A DNA stretch of 64,000 nucleotides, taken from Achromobacter pulmonis (GTDB taxonomy: Bacteria > Pseudomonadota > Gammaproteobacteria > Burkholderiales > Burkholderiaceae_B). Positions 8,879 to 17,831 of this stretch are shown here, in pieces (positions within the stretch are counted from its first letter, which is position 1; every line of letters starts with the position of its first letter). Where the stretch lies: contig NZ_CADIJV010000012.1 of the NCBI RefSeq assembly GCF_902859765.1, forward strand, positions 62,001-126,000, written 5' to 3'. The notes under the pieces were generated by a model. The model saw only the letters and a list, made by a program, of their open reading frames with translations. It did no database searches and had not been told where the DNA came from. The position numbers and the translations under genes were made by a program.

Positions 8879-9934
8879 ATGCAACCCCTGGCCCCCGACA
8901 CCCCTCTTGCGCAAACCGTTCCCGCGGACCACGACGCCCGCGCCGCCGCCCGGCGCGCCGATACCGCCGCCGGACAAGACCGGGACGGCGCGCAAGCCGC
9001 CCAACCCGTCTCGATCCGTGTCGTCCTCAGCGACGAGGCCCTGGAGCGCGCCGCCAAGGCGCGCAAGGCGGCGCTCCACATCGCCGCCGACGCGGCCCAG
9101 TCGCGCCAGGACCTGGCGCGCGCCCGCATCGCGCAGATCAAACAGCGCATCGATACGCTCAAGAAGATGCTGATGTTCCTGGGCAAGGCCGCGGCCAAGG
9201 TCATCCTGCGCGAGCTGCGCCAACTGGCCGGCGAACTCGGCCAGGCCGCCAACGCGCTCAAGGACAGCGGCGGCGCACAACTCGCCACCGGCGGATCGGC
9301 TGGCGGCGCCGCCCCCGTGGTCCATGGCGCGCAGGGGGGCCAGGCCAGCGCCGACGCCGCCGGACCGGCCGCGGCCGCCACGGCCGATGGCACCGGTGCC
9401 GACGGCGAATCGCAGGCCCACGCCGCCACCTCGCGCGCCCTGTCGGCCTACGCCGCCGCCAGCGACAGCGCCATGGATCCCAGCGCCGAGGCCGACGCGC
9501 CCCCTGCCGATCCGGCCGCGCAAGACGGCGCCGCCTCGGCCCGCGCCGCCGCGAACGACACCGCCACCTCCGGCGACACCGACACCGCCGGCAACCCGGA
9601 CGACAAAGACGGCGTCACCGGCGCATCCCGCCAGGACCCGCAAGCCGCGCGCCAGCGCCACCAGGAAGACGCTCAGGCCGTGCGCGACGCCATCCGCGCC
9701 ATGAAGGAACTGCTCGCGATGCTCAAGAGCAAGCTGCGGCAACAGGACAAGGAAGCCCAGAAGCAGGTCGCCGAGGTGCGCGACGCCCTGGCCGAGGCCG
9801 AAAAAAGCGCACAGGCGATCGAAGGCGGCGCCATGGGCAGCGGCATGGGCAGCGGCATGGATGGCGGCGCCAGCAGCGACGCCATGACAGGCGCGGCAAT
9901 GGACGGCGGCGGCGGCCCTGCCGCCCCGGCCTGA
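8879..9934 (+). CDS. Alanine-rich coiled-coil protein of unknown function
   Basis: I do not recognise this 351-residue protein. It is soluble and very rich in Ala, Asp, Gln and Gly. Two helical blocks with coiled-coil character are visible, about residues 55-125 (including IAQIKQRIDTLKKMLMFLGK) and about 265-315 (including IRAMKELLAMLKSKLRQQDK). They are joined by a disordered Ala/Asp/Thr-rich linker of about 130 residues. The last 40 residues are Gly/Met-rich, with repeated GSGM. Codon usage and GC3 match the neighbours, so it is likely a real gene. The ribosome-binding site is weak. A structural or secretion-related role would be a guess. Confidence 0.65.
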   Translation: MQPLAPDTPLAQTVPADHDARAAARRADTAAGQDRDGAQAAQPVSIRVVLSDEALERAAKARKAALHIAADAAQSRQDLARARIAQIKQRIDTLKKMLMFLGKAAAKVILRELRQLAGELGQAANALKDSGGAQLATGGSAGGAAPVVHGAQGGQASADAAGPAAAATADGTGADGESQAHAATSRALSAYAAASDSAMDPSAEADAPPADPAAQDGAASARAAANDTATSGDTDTAGNPDDKDGVTGASRQDPQAARQRHQEDAQAVRDAIRAMKELLAMLKSKLRQQDKEAQKQVAEVRDALAEAEKSAQAIEGGAMGSGMGSGMDGGASSDAMTGAAMDGGGGPAAPA

Positions 9935-10025
9935 CCTCCCTCCTTCCCGCGCGGCATCGCCGCGGCCGGGCGCAGGCCGCGCCCGGCATATGATGGACCT
10001 CCCGCCACGCCGGACGTCCCCCGCC

Positions 10026-10520
10026 ATGCCTTTCATCCGCCCGCTCTGCTTTGCCTGCCTGCTGGTTCCCTTCCTGGCCACGGCCCAGACCGATACCGAC
10101 GCCGAGGCCGCTCGGGCGCGCGAAACCCTCAGACAACGGGCCGAGGATCCGGGCTGGATCGACGAGTGCTTCACCGCCGGCAATCCGTTCCGCTATTGCA
10201 TCTACCTGGACAAGCCATCCGGCGGCTTGCGCGTCGTCGACCAACACTTGCAGGAACCCTACCAGGTCTACCTGTTCGACAACGGCCCGGACTACCCGCG
10301 GGACGGCCGCTACCGCATCCGCCTGAACGGCAAGATCGGCTATGCCGACGAAGAGACCGGCGCCATCGTCATCGCCCCGGTCTATGACTGCGCCTTGCCC
10401 TTCGAAGAGGGCCGGGCCCGGGCCGGCGTCGGCTGCCGGCAAGAAAGCGACGGCGAACACCGCTGGTGGTCGGGCGGCCAGTGGCAGACCATCGACCGGC
10501 AAGGCAAGACCATCGACTAG
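10026..10520 (+). CDS. Secreted WG-repeat-like protein
   Basis: This 164-residue protein begins with a probable Sec signal peptide (hydrophobic stretch LCFACLLVPFLATAQ, cleavage near residue 20), so it is probably periplasmic. The mature part resembles the short beta repeats of WG-repeat proteins, such as GKIGYADEETGAIVIAPVYD and ALPFEEGRARAGVG. The four cysteines (near CFTAGNPFRYC, YDCALPF and GVGCRQ) could pair in the oxidising periplasm. The ATG at 10026 puts the signal peptide at the N-terminus, which an upstream ATG at 9990 would bury. Its function is unknown. Confidence 0.7.
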   Translation: MPFIRPLCFACLLVPFLATAQTDTDAEAARARETLRQRAEDPGWIDECFTAGNPFRYCIYLDKPSGGLRVVDQHLQEPYQVYLFDNGPDYPRDGRYRIRLNGKIGYADEETGAIVIAPVYDCALPFEEGRARAGVGCRQESDGEHRWWSGGQWQTIDRQGKTID

Positions 10521-10598
10521 CTCGACCACTTCGGGAACGTACGTTTTGCCGCCGGCGATCGGGCGGACCTCGTGGGGTGAACGAGCCGGAAAGCGCCG

Positions 10599-11507
10599 TC
10601 AGACGCCCAGCTCATCGAGCCGGGCCTTCAATCGCGGCCCGGCGAAATCAAGAAAAGCGCGCAACTTCAGCGGCAGGATGCCCTGCCCGGGGTGGACCAG
10701 GCTGATGGGCCATGGCGCCGGCTCGAACGCGTCGAGCACGGTCCTGACCGCACCGGCACGCAGCGCATCCGCGATCTGGTAGGACAGCACGCGCGTCAGA
10801 CCGACCCCGGCCATGGCCGCTTCGATTGCGGCTTCCGCGGTGCTCACGGCAAGCCGCGAGCGGATCGGCACCGCCACCTCCGCCTTGCCGGCCCCGAAGG
10901 TCCAGACTTGCCTGGACGCAATCTGTTCCATGGTGACGCATGCGTGACCAGCCAGCTCAAGCGGGTGCCTCGGCGTGCCCTGCGCGGCGAAGTAGGCCGG
11001 ACTGGCGCAGACCACCCGACGTGTCGTGCCAACCCGCCTGGCGATGAAACTGCTGTCGGAGAGCTCCGCGATCCGCACGGCCACGTCGATCTGATCTTCC
11101 AGGAGATGCATCACGCGATCGGTCAGCACCATCCGCACATCGACGTCCGGATAGGTCCTGAGGAATTCCGCGACCACGGGCACCAGATGCACGCGTCCGA
11201 AGACGACCGGCGCGGTCACGACCAGCTCCCCTTTGGGCGCCGCGTATTCCCCCGACGCGGCGCGCTCGGCCTCTCCCACTTCTTCCAGAATGCGCCGGCA
11301 CGCGGCGACATAGGATTGACCGGCTTCGGTCAGGGCAAGTCGCCGGGTGGAGCGATGCAGCAGTCGGGTTTTCAGGTGCGACTCCAGATCCGCGACCTTG
11401 CGGCTGACCGTCGCAAGCGGAATCTCCAGCTTGCGGGCCGCCGCGGAAAGACTCCCTGCATCGACCACGGCAACCAGAATCGACATGGCTTCGAGACGAT
11501 CGGTCAT
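10599..11507 (-). CDS. LysR-family transcriptional regulator (divergent from SLAC1/TDT carrier)
   Basis: This is a 302-residue LysR regulator. The helix-turn-helix runs from about residue 5 to 62 (DAGSLSAAARKLEIPLATVS, then RKVADLESHL), and the inducer domain follows (PDVDVRMVLTDRVMHLLEDQ, ARRVGTTRRVVCASPAYFA). It belongs to the large CrgA/DmlR-like group with a single HTH and RSTRRLALTEAG signature. The start at 11507 gives the standard N-terminus; 10 upstream residues in frame are not typical. It is divergent from the carrier gene at 11620, with 112 bp between the start codons, so control of that gene is likely. Confidence 0.92.
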   Translation of the reverse strand: MTDRLEAMSILVAVVDAGSLSAAARKLEIPLATVSRKVADLESHLKTRLLHRSTRRLALTEAGQSYVAACRRILEEVGEAERAASGEYAAPKGELVVTAPVVFGRVHLVPVVAEFLRTYPDVDVRMVLTDRVMHLLEDQIDVAVRIAELSDSSFIARRVGTTRRVVCASPAYFAAQGTPRHPLELAGHACVTMEQIASRQVWTFGAGKAEVAVPIRSRLAVSTAEAAIEAAMAGVGLTRVLSYQIADALRAGAVRTVLDAFEPAPWPISLVHPGQGILPLKLRAFLDFAGPRLKARLDELGV

Positions 11508-11619
11508 GTTCTCATTTCTTGAGAGGATGATTCCCAATTATGCGGGGTTATCTTTCCCCCGAGAAGCTCCTACGATCCAGACGTCCCCGGCGAACGCGCC
11601 GGACATCTGGAGATGCGCC

Positions 11620-12609
11620 GTGTCCACCCTTTCGAGCACCAAACCGGAGGCCCTGCAATGCAGCGCTTCCCTTGAACACTTGCCCGTAAACCTGTTCGCA
11701 GCGGTCATGGGCATTGCCGGACTCTCGATCGCATGGCGCCAAGCCAGCCAGCAATTCGGCGTTACGCCGCTGATATCCGCGGCAACCGGGCTGCTTGCCA
11801 TTTTGGTGTTCCTGGTGCTTGGCGGCGGCTATCTCGCCAAGGCAATCAGGCATCCGGCGGCGGTCGCCGCCGAGTTTCGGCACCCGGTCGCGGGCAACTT
11901 CTTTGGCACGATCACGATTGCCGTCCTGCTGCTTTCCGCTGTGATTTCACCGGTGAGCCAGCCGCTCGCCGAAGCGGTCTGGGGGGTGGGGGCCGTTGCC
12001 ACGGTCGCATTCAGCTTCACCATTGCAAGCCGGCTGCTGCAGGGCAAGATCGAAACCCGGCATGCGGTTCCCGCGTGGTTCATTCCCGGGGTCGCCACAC
12101 TGGATATCGCGGTCGCCGGGGGCACCATGCCCATGCCGTGGGCCCATGAGGTCAACCTGTTCGCACTGGCCGTTGGAACAATGATTGCCCTCTTGTTCTT
12201 TACGATCATCATGTCGCGCGTGATTCATCACGAGCCCCTGCCGGCCGCCATGATTCCGTCGCTGTTGATCATGATGGCGCCGTTTGAAGTGGGGTTTCTC
12301 GCCTACACCAACTTCACCCAGCGCGTCGACACGTTCTCCGGGCTGCTGTTCTACTTCGGTCTCTTCCTCTTCCTGACGCTGGCGCCCAAAGTATTTCGCA
12401 AGGGAATTCCGTTCGCTTCCGGATGGTGGGCCATCAGCTTTCCAATGGCGGCTCTCGCAAGTGCCGCGCTGAAGTACTCGATGTTCGCCCAGGCCTGGCC
12501 GGTCACGCTGATTGCAATCATCCTGCTCGCCCTGCTGAGCATCGCGATCGCGGTTCTCTTCGTCAGAACGCTGCAAATGCTCCTGAATGGCAGGCTGCTG
12601 ACCGGTTGA
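11620..12609 (+). CDS. SLAC1/TehA (TDT) family membrane transporter
   Basis: This is an inner-membrane protein of 329 residues with about 10 hydrophobic helices. The region from residue 20 (LPVNLFAAVMGIAGLSIAWR) and the later WFIPGVATLDIAV and PMPWAHEVNLFALAVG segments resemble the TDT family of TehA tellurite-resistance proteins, malate carriers and SLAC1 anion channels. The start is taken as GTG at 11620, preceded by CTGGAG; no ATG gives a sensible N-terminus, and the upstream open frame runs through the promoter of the divergent LysR gene. Substrates in this family range from dicarboxylates to sulfite and chloride, so specificity is open. Confidence 0.8.
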   Translation: MSTLSSTKPEALQCSASLEHLPVNLFAAVMGIAGLSIAWRQASQQFGVTPLISAATGLLAILVFLVLGGGYLAKAIRHPAAVAAEFRHPVAGNFFGTITIAVLLLSAVISPVSQPLAEAVWGVGAVATVAFSFTIASRLLQGKIETRHAVPAWFIPGVATLDIAVAGGTMPMPWAHEVNLFALAVGTMIALLFFTIIMSRVIHHEPLPAAMIPSLLIMMAPFEVGFLAYTNFTQRVDTFSGLLFYFGLFLFLTLAPKVFRKGIPFASGWWAISFPMAALASAALKYSMFAQAWPVTLIAIILLALLSIAIAVLFVRTLQMLLNGRLLTG

Positions 12610-12654
12610 AACCGTCATTGGCCAACGGCGCAGGGAAGGTTGCGCGTGGGAACG

Positions 12655-12691
12655 TATTGTAAGGTTACAATAAATGGTTTCCATTCTCATT
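12655..12691. promoter_or_regulatory. 18-bp palindrome and Fur-box-like sequence before the TonB-dependent receptor
   Basis: TATTGTAA-GG-TTACAATA (12655-12672) is a perfect inverted repeat with 8-bp arms and a 2-bp centre. It runs into ATAAATGGTTTCCATTCTCATT (about 12670-12691), whose complement resembles the AT-rich hexamer array of Fur sites (GAGAAT..CATTTATT). The receptor start codon is 60 bp downstream. Iron repression is expected for this class of gene. A second regulator acting at the palindrome is inferred. Confidence 0.5.
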
Positions 12692-12750
12692 GATGCGCGG
12701 GGTTTTGCGCATCCATCCTCTCCAGCCCTTCGCCGCCAACCATCCCTGCC

Positions 12751-14850
12751 ATGCACCTTCGTTCCGCTCCGGCATTCGCCGCCGCCGTGGCCCTTGCCGC
12801 GCCTTTCACCGCGCCTGCGCAGACGCCTGATTCCGCCGTACAACTGCCCGCCGTGCGCGTTACCGGGGAGGGCGATTCTGGCGAAGGCAACCTGTTCAAC
12901 CCTGTCGCGCCGCCGGCGGTCAACAAGTCATCCGTTCCCCTGGCCAAGACGCCGCAGTCGATCACCGTGGTACCGCGGGCGGTCCTGGACGCGCAGCAGG
13001 CGCAGACCCTGGCCGATGCGCTGCACAACGTGCCCGGCGTGGTCGCCAATCAGTTTGGCCGTCGCGGCTGGGACGACCTCATCATCCGCGGCCAGGTGGC
13101 CTCGGATTCCGTATTCCTGGACGGGCTGCGCACGGCGGCAAGCAATCGCATCGCCGAAACGCTTTTCGGCGTGGAACAAGTGGAGGTCCTGAAGGGGCCC
13201 GCCTCGCTGCTTTACGGCCAGGTTCTTCCTGGCGGCCTGGTCAACATGGTCAGCAAACGCCCACGCGCCGAGGCCTTCGCCGATGTCGCCACCACCCTGG
13301 GCAGCCATGACTTCCGGCAGGCCACGCTGGACATGGGCACGCCTTTGTCGGAGAACGGCAAGGCGGCCTTTCGCATCAATGCCCTGGCCATGAATTCGCA
13401 TGACGAAACCGACCACGTGTGGTTCAAGAACCGGTTCATAGCCCCGTCGCTGTCATTGGATCTGGGTCCGCGCACGGATTTCACGATCCTGACCAGCTAC
13501 CAGGAACGCCGTTACATCCGCCAGCAGGGCTTGCCGATCGTAGGATCGGTCAAGCCAAATCCCAATGGCGCGATCCCCCGCGACCGCTTTACCGGCGAGC
13601 CTGGCCAGGACCCCTATCGCGGCTACCAGAGCCGCGTGGGCTATGCGCTGACGCATCGCTTCGACAATGGCTGGACGGTCAATCAGAACGTGCGTTGGCA
13701 AACCTTCACCCTCAACGGCCAGTTGGTCGCCAACGGCCAATTGCGCGCCGACAATCAGACGTTGCGGCGCACCGCCACGGACCAGCATTGGGACGGCGAC
13801 ACGATCACGCTGGACACCAACGCGCAGCGGAAATTCGCAACGGGATTCGGCCGCCACGAAATCACCCTGGGCCTGGACTACCTGCGCACGCGCGAGAACA
13901 GTCTGTCGTACAACTGCTCGGTGCGGGACCTCAACGTGTACCAACCGGTTTACGGCAGCCCCATCAACTGCCCCGCCAATCCGCGCACCGACAGCAGCAG
14001 CACCGTCCGCTCGATCGGGCTGTATGCCCGCGACCAGATCGCTTTGGGAGAGAAATGGAACGCGGTCTTCGGCCTGCGCCATGACACCGCAACCACCTAC
14101 TCGACCGACCATCGCACCCAATCGCGAGAGGACAGCAGCGACAACGCCATCACGGGATCAGGCGCATTGATGTACGAGGTCCTGCCAGGCGTGCGGCCCT
14201 ATGTCAGCTATGCCACATCGTTCTATCCAAACAGCGGCACCGACGCGAACGGCAGCGCATTCAAGCCGGAAAGCGGCAGCCAATGGGAAGCCGGCGTAAA
14301 AATCGACCTTGACGAGGGCGCAACCAGCATCACCGTGGCGGCGTTCGATCTTGAGCGCCGCAACGTCCTCCAGGCGGACCCGTTGAACGACGGTTACAGC
14401 ATCGCGGTCGGCAAGCAGCGCACGCGCGGCGCGGAACTGGGATGGGCGTCGGACCTGGGCAACGGCCTGAGCCTGACGGGAGGCTACGCGTATCTCTCGG
14501 CCGTTGTCGTCGACGATGGCGGCCAACAGCCGTCGACCGACAATACCCGCCTTAACAGCGTCCCGCGGCACAGCTTCAACGTGACCGCGCGCTATCGGAT
14601 GCGCGGCAGCCTGACCGGCTGGGAACTGACCGGCGGCCTGCGCGGCGAAGGAAGCCGCTATACCTACGGCTACGACCTGCCTGGTTATGTCGTGGCGGAC
14701 GCTGGCGTGGCCTATAACGCGGAACGCTGGCGCGCGGCGCTGACCGTCAACAACCTCCTCGATAAACACTACTACGCCGGAGGGGTGCGTAACGCCGTCG
14801 CGCTGGGCGATGGCCGCATTACCTTGCTTACGCTGTCGTACCGCCATTGA
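12751..14850 (+). CDS. TonB-dependent siderophore receptor
   Basis: This 699-residue outer-membrane protein imports a ferric siderophore with energy from TonB-ExbBD. A signal peptide (residues 1-24, ending TAPAQT) is followed by a plug domain of about residues 45-190 (KTPQSITVVPRAVLDAQQ, ALHNVPGV, VEVLKGPASLLYGQ, PGGLVNMVSKRP) and a 22-strand barrel that ends in LLTLSYRH. No N-terminal STN signalling domain is visible, so it should not drive a FecI/FecR cascade, and no sigma or anti-sigma gene is adjacent. It is a ferrichrome/hydroxamate-type receptor by general pattern, but the ligand cannot be assigned. No siderophore biosynthesis genes are nearby, suggesting use of foreign siderophores. 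The final residue is His rather than the common aromatic. Confidence 0.93.
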   Translation: MHLRSAPAFAAAVALAAPFTAPAQTPDSAVQLPAVRVTGEGDSGEGNLFNPVAPPAVNKSSVPLAKTPQSITVVPRAVLDAQQAQTLADALHNVPGVVANQFGRRGWDDLIIRGQVASDSVFLDGLRTAASNRIAETLFGVEQVEVLKGPASLLYGQVLPGGLVNMVSKRPRAEAFADVATTLGSHDFRQATLDMGTPLSENGKAAFRINALAMNSHDETDHVWFKNRFIAPSLSLDLGPRTDFTILTSYQERRYIRQQGLPIVGSVKPNPNGAIPRDRFTGEPGQDPYRGYQSRVGYALTHRFDNGWTVNQNVRWQTFTLNGQLVANGQLRADNQTLRRTATDQHWDGDTITLDTNAQRKFATGFGRHEITLGLDYLRTRENSLSYNCSVRDLNVYQPVYGSPINCPANPRTDSSSTVRSIGLYARDQIALGEKWNAVFGLRHDTATTYSTDHRTQSREDSSDNAITGSGALMYEVLPGVRPYVSYATSFYPNSGTDANGSAFKPESGSQWEAGVKIDLDEGATSITVAAFDLERRNVLQADPLNDGYSIAVGKQRTRGAELGWASDLGNGLSLTGGYAYLSAVVVDDGGQQPSTDNTRLNSVPRHSFNVTARYRMRGSLTGWELTGGLRGEGSRYTYGYDLPGYVVADAGVAYNAERWRAALTVNNLLDKHYYAGGVRNAVALGDGRITLLTLSYRH

Positions 14851-14952
14851 GATGACGGAGCGCTTCGGGGTGGCGGGAGCAACGCCGGCGGCCAGCCGGC
14901 CGGTACGGCGTGGCGCTCGCAGGTGGCGTTGATCGCGCAATGCCCGGAGCGC

Positions 14953-15243
14953 TCAGGCGGTCAGGAAGCGCATGACTTCGGCCCAATCGTTCGTCGACAG
15001 GGCGACATCCTCGAAGTCGCCAGCTTCCTCGTCGTAGCGTGACACGCAGAAGCGCTGGCTCCTGCCGGATTCGCGGTCGGCATAGTTGGCGTAGTCGACA
15101 TACACCTTCAAACTACGCGCCTCGTTCTCGAACGAAGGAGCGGCATCGATATAGCTCGACGTGTCGAAATATCCTTCGGGAAGGGGCGGCAGGGTTGTTA
15201 TGTCGAAGTCGGGAAATTCGCGACGTAGTCGTTCAAGATTCAT
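14953..15243 (-). CDS. Small hypothetical protein
   Basis: This is a 96-residue acidic soluble protein starting MNLERLRREFPDFDI, with SLKVYVDYANYADRESG in the middle and TNDWAEVMRFLTA at the end. I do not recognise the family. The ATG at 15243 was chosen because the in-frame extension upstream is arginine-rich low-complexity sequence with no ribosome-binding site. It has no obvious operon partner and lies at the beginning of the lower-GC accessory stretch. The aromatic/acidic pattern resembles small immunity or antitoxin-like proteins, but no toxin gene is adjacent. Confidence 0.55.
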   Translation of the reverse strand: MNLERLRREFPDFDITTLPPLPEGYFDTSSYIDAAPSFENEARSLKVYVDYANYADRESGRSQRFCVSRYDEEAGDFEDVALSTNDWAEVMRFLTA

Positions 15244-15596
15244 AAGGGATGCATGTAGAGGCTGGAAGCCTGACATTTTACGTTGCTCAGCGCAATCGCC
15301 GCGATGGCCTCCGAAACTGGCGGTTCTCAGCGAGGGCCAGTCACTTGCTACCTGCGGGGACCAGGTCAAAGGCAAAGAACGACGGCGCCGTCGATGGCGA
15401 GCATGAAGGGCCACCCCGGGTGTGAACAGCAAGGCTCTCGAAGATCAACACAGAAAACGCCTTGGCGTATCGGGCTTCCCAAAAATCCTCCGATGGCGAC
15501 GCCAGCAAGCCGATGCGCTCCCGCCCCATGATCGGCCCGGCCAGCGTCCAATGAGGGGGGCTCAGAAAACGGAAAACGAAGCGCGCGAGGCCGCTT
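15244..15596. other. Gap without a recognisable gene
   Basis: About 350 bp with mixed codon bias. A minus-strand frame of 90 codons (15341-15613) overlaps the end of the AraC gene and includes LARFVFRFLSPPHW and EARYAKAFSVLIFESLAV, but I cannot match it to a family and see no ribosome-binding site. It may be a decayed gene. Confidence 0.4.
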
Positions 15597-16472
15597 TCAG
15601 CGGACGCTTGCACTATCGGGAAGCGTGCCGTTTCGCCATTCCCGTGGCGTCATGCTGCAATGTGCCTTGAATGCGCGAGAAAGCGCGGCTTCACTGCCGT
15701 AACCAACCTCAATCGCGATCATCTTCAACGGCCGCCCCTGTCGCAACGCCCGCTGCGCCAACCTGATGCGCCAGCCCTGTAAATAAACGCCAGGGGTACA
15801 ACCGACAACGCTGCGGAAACTGTTGGCGAATACGGTACGGGACATTCCCGAGATGCCGGCCAGCGTATCCAGTGACCATGCTTGCCGCGGTTGATCGTGC
15901 ATTGCCACGAGGGCGTGGCGCAACTTGGGGTGCGACAAGCCGGCCAGCATGCCCCCGCTGATCTTCCCTGTCTCCATCAAGTGCCGCAACACCTGAATCA
16001 ACACCACCTCGAACAACCGGTCAATTAGCACATGCCGACCACAGTTGTTGCCGAATGCCTCATCGAACAGCAGCGTCAGCACTTGATCGACCCCATCGAC
16101 GTCATCCAGCGCCAAGCAGATCACGTCGGGCAACGCACCCGCCACCGGATTTGAAATTCCGCCATCGAATTGAAGATCTGCACACACCAAGTCTGAGCCG
16201 CGCTGGGTGTCCGTCATAAAGCGCCTGGACATGGGGCGCGGATAGAGCAGCAGGCTTGGAGCGTTCACCTGGAGTGAGGGGCGCCCAGGATGGATGACCT
16301 CCACCGCCCCTGTCCTGACCAAATGCATCTGACCACCCTCGTTTGGGGCGGAGAAATCGGTGATGCCGCACATGGCACCCGAATGAAACATGCGTGCGCG
16401 TACCGGGAAGTGGTTCAGCAGTGCCCCCAAGCGGTCGGTACATGCATCGGTCAATTTGGAACTCCTAATCAA
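15597..16472 (-). CDS. AraC-family transcriptional regulator with cupin N-terminus
   Basis: This is a 291-residue regulator. Residues about 20-180 form a cupin-like sensor domain (GAVEVIHPGRPSLQVNAPSL, VLTLLFDEAFGNNCG). The C-terminal 100 residues carry two helix-turn-helices of the AraC type (WSLDTLAGISGMSRTVFANS and IAIEVGYGSEAALSRAFKAH). It belongs to the AraC group with a cupin_6-like sensor often found beside oxidoreductase, ohr or hydrolase genes. It is divergent from the ohr remnant and the alpha/beta hydrolase and probably activates them. The lower GC of this region suggests acquisition by transfer. Confidence 0.9.
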   Translation of the reverse strand: MIRSSKLTDACTDRLGALLNHFPVRARMFHSGAMCGITDFSAPNEGGQMHLVRTGAVEVIHPGRPSLQVNAPSLLLYPRPMSRRFMTDTQRGSDLVCADLQFDGGISNPVAGALPDVICLALDDVDGVDQVLTLLFDEAFGNNCGRHVLIDRLFEVVLIQVLRHLMETGKISGGMLAGLSHPKLRHALVAMHDQPRQAWSLDTLAGISGMSRTVFANSFRSVVGCTPGVYLQGWRIRLAQRALRQGRPLKMIAIEVGYGSEAALSRAFKAHCSMTPREWRNGTLPDSASVR

Positions 16473-16569
16473 GTTTTCTGTATTTTATGAACCCATCCGT
16501 ACCGCGTCCAGTTCTAAAGTTCGTCCTGCCACCCGGCTCCATTCAACCTCAAGTCACAAGGAGGACCTT

Positions 16570-16755
16570 ATGTCGATCAGAAAACTCCTGTACCGCGCCC
16601 AAGCCACTGCCATCGGCGGTCGTGAAGGGAGCGCCCCCTCCTCGGTTGGCGTCCTGAAAGTCCGGCTTTCCCCCCACGGGAACTTGGTGGCGCTGGCGGG
16701 TGCAATCCCAACCGGTTTCGGCATTGAGGTCGATCTGCAAATCAGCCGCGCTTGA
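16570..16755 (+). pseudogene. Internally deleted ohr (organic hydroperoxide resistance, OsmC family)
   Basis: A good ribosome-binding site (AAGGAGG) precedes an ATG, but only 61 codons follow. The first 37 (MSIRKLLYRAQATAIGGREG, SSVGVLKVRLS) match the N-terminus of Ohr. The sequence then jumps to AIPTGFGIEVDLQISRA, which matches Ohr from around residue 90, and stops. The missing part includes the first catalytic cysteine region (AAGYSACF), and the C-terminal cysteine region (VCPYSNATR) is absent too. It cannot act as a thiol peroxidase. Organic hydroperoxide resistance genes are commonly next to such hydrolase and AraC genes, so the deletion probably happened within an originally three-gene cassette. 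Confidence 0.75.
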
Positions 16756-16807
16756 GCCTCGTTTGAGTCTCACGGCCCTATTCATCTTCAACCAAAGGAT
16801 CAGCATC

Positions 16808-17821
16808 ATGAAGTTCACAAACAAGCTCATCGCCGCCTCTGCCATGGCTCTGGCGTCCACCCTGTCCCTGGCGGCAGGCAGTCCCGGTGTCGAGCGCAAT
16901 ACCCAAGCCTTCCTCGAAGCCTTGGCTAAAGGCGGTGGCCAGCCACTGGAAACGCTGTCGCCTGCCGATGCCCGCCAAGTGCTTGTTGGCGCACAGAAGG
17001 GCGCGAAGCTAGCGCCTGCCGACGTGAGCGAGAAAACGATCACCGTTGATGGCAAGCCGATCGTGTTGAACATCGTTCGTCCCGCCGGCTCCAAAGGCGT
17101 ATTGCCCGCGTTCATCTTCGTGCATGGCGGCGGCTGGATTCTGGGCGATTTTCCGACGCACGAGCGCTTCGTTCGCGATCTAGTCGCCGACTCCGGCGCG
17201 GTGGGGATTTTCGTGAACTACACCCCTTCGCCCGAGGCGCGTTACCCCGTGGCCATCAACGAAATCTACGCGGCCACCAAGTGGGTGGCTGACAACGGCT
17301 CGCAGATAAATGTGGATGGTAAGCGGCTGGCCATTGTGGGCAACAGCGTAGGCGGCAACATGGCCACGGTGGTGGCGCTGATGGCCAAGGCCAAGGGCAC
17401 GCCCAAGCTGCGCTCGCAAGTATTGTTCTGGCCCGTCACCAACGCCAACTTCGAGAATGCGTCCTACGACGAGTATGCCAACGGCCACTTCCTGACCAAG
17501 GGCATGATGAAGTGGTTCTGGGATGCCTATACCACCGACCCGAAGCAGCGCCAGGAGATTTACGCCTCGCCGCTGCTGGCAACATCCGAGCAGTTGAAGG
17601 GGCTTCCTCCGACGCTGATCCAGACGGCCGAGAAGGACGTGCTGCGCGATGAAGGTGAAGCCTACGCACGCAAGCTGGACGCCGCAGGTGTGAATGTGGT
17701 CTCAACCCGCTATAACGGCATGATTCACGACTTCGGCCTGCTCAATGTGCTAGCTGACGTGCCGGCTACGCGCGCCGCTCTGCATCAAGCTAGTGAAGAG
17801 TTGAAGGCGCGTTTGCGCTGA
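16808..17821 (+). CDS. Exported alpha/beta hydrolase of the hormone-sensitive-lipase type
   Basis: This is a 337-residue protein with a signal peptide (MKFTNKLIAASAMALASTLS, cleavage after about residue 23), so it is likely periplasmic. The HSL-family oxyanion motif HGGGWILGDF is near residue 108, and the nucleophile serine lies in VGNSVGGNMA. The acidic residue is probably in TAEKDVLRDEG and the histidine in MIHDFGLLN. It should hydrolyse short-chain esters or related compounds. The start is set by the signal peptide. It follows the ohr remnant by 52 bp and faces an AraC gene; a rho-independent terminator lies directly downstream. Confidence 0.9.
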   Translation: MKFTNKLIAASAMALASTLSLAAGSPGVERNTQAFLEALAKGGGQPLETLSPADARQVLVGAQKGAKLAPADVSEKTITVDGKPIVLNIVRPAGSKGVLPAFIFVHGGGWILGDFPTHERFVRDLVADSGAVGIFVNYTPSPEARYPVAINEIYAATKWVADNGSQINVDGKRLAIVGNSVGGNMATVVALMAKAKGTPKLRSQVLFWPVTNANFENASYDEYANGHFLTKGMMKWFWDAYTTDPKQRQEIYASPLLATSEQLKGLPPTLIQTAEKDVLRDEGEAYARKLDAAGVNVVSTRYNGMIHDFGLLNVLADVPATRAALHQASEELKARLR

Positions 17822-17831
17822 AGTGAAATAG

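Noticed and set aside
15341-15613. 90-codon minus-strand frame after the AraC gene
   Set aside because: It overlaps the end of the AraC gene, has no ribosome-binding site and no family match; at most a decayed gene.
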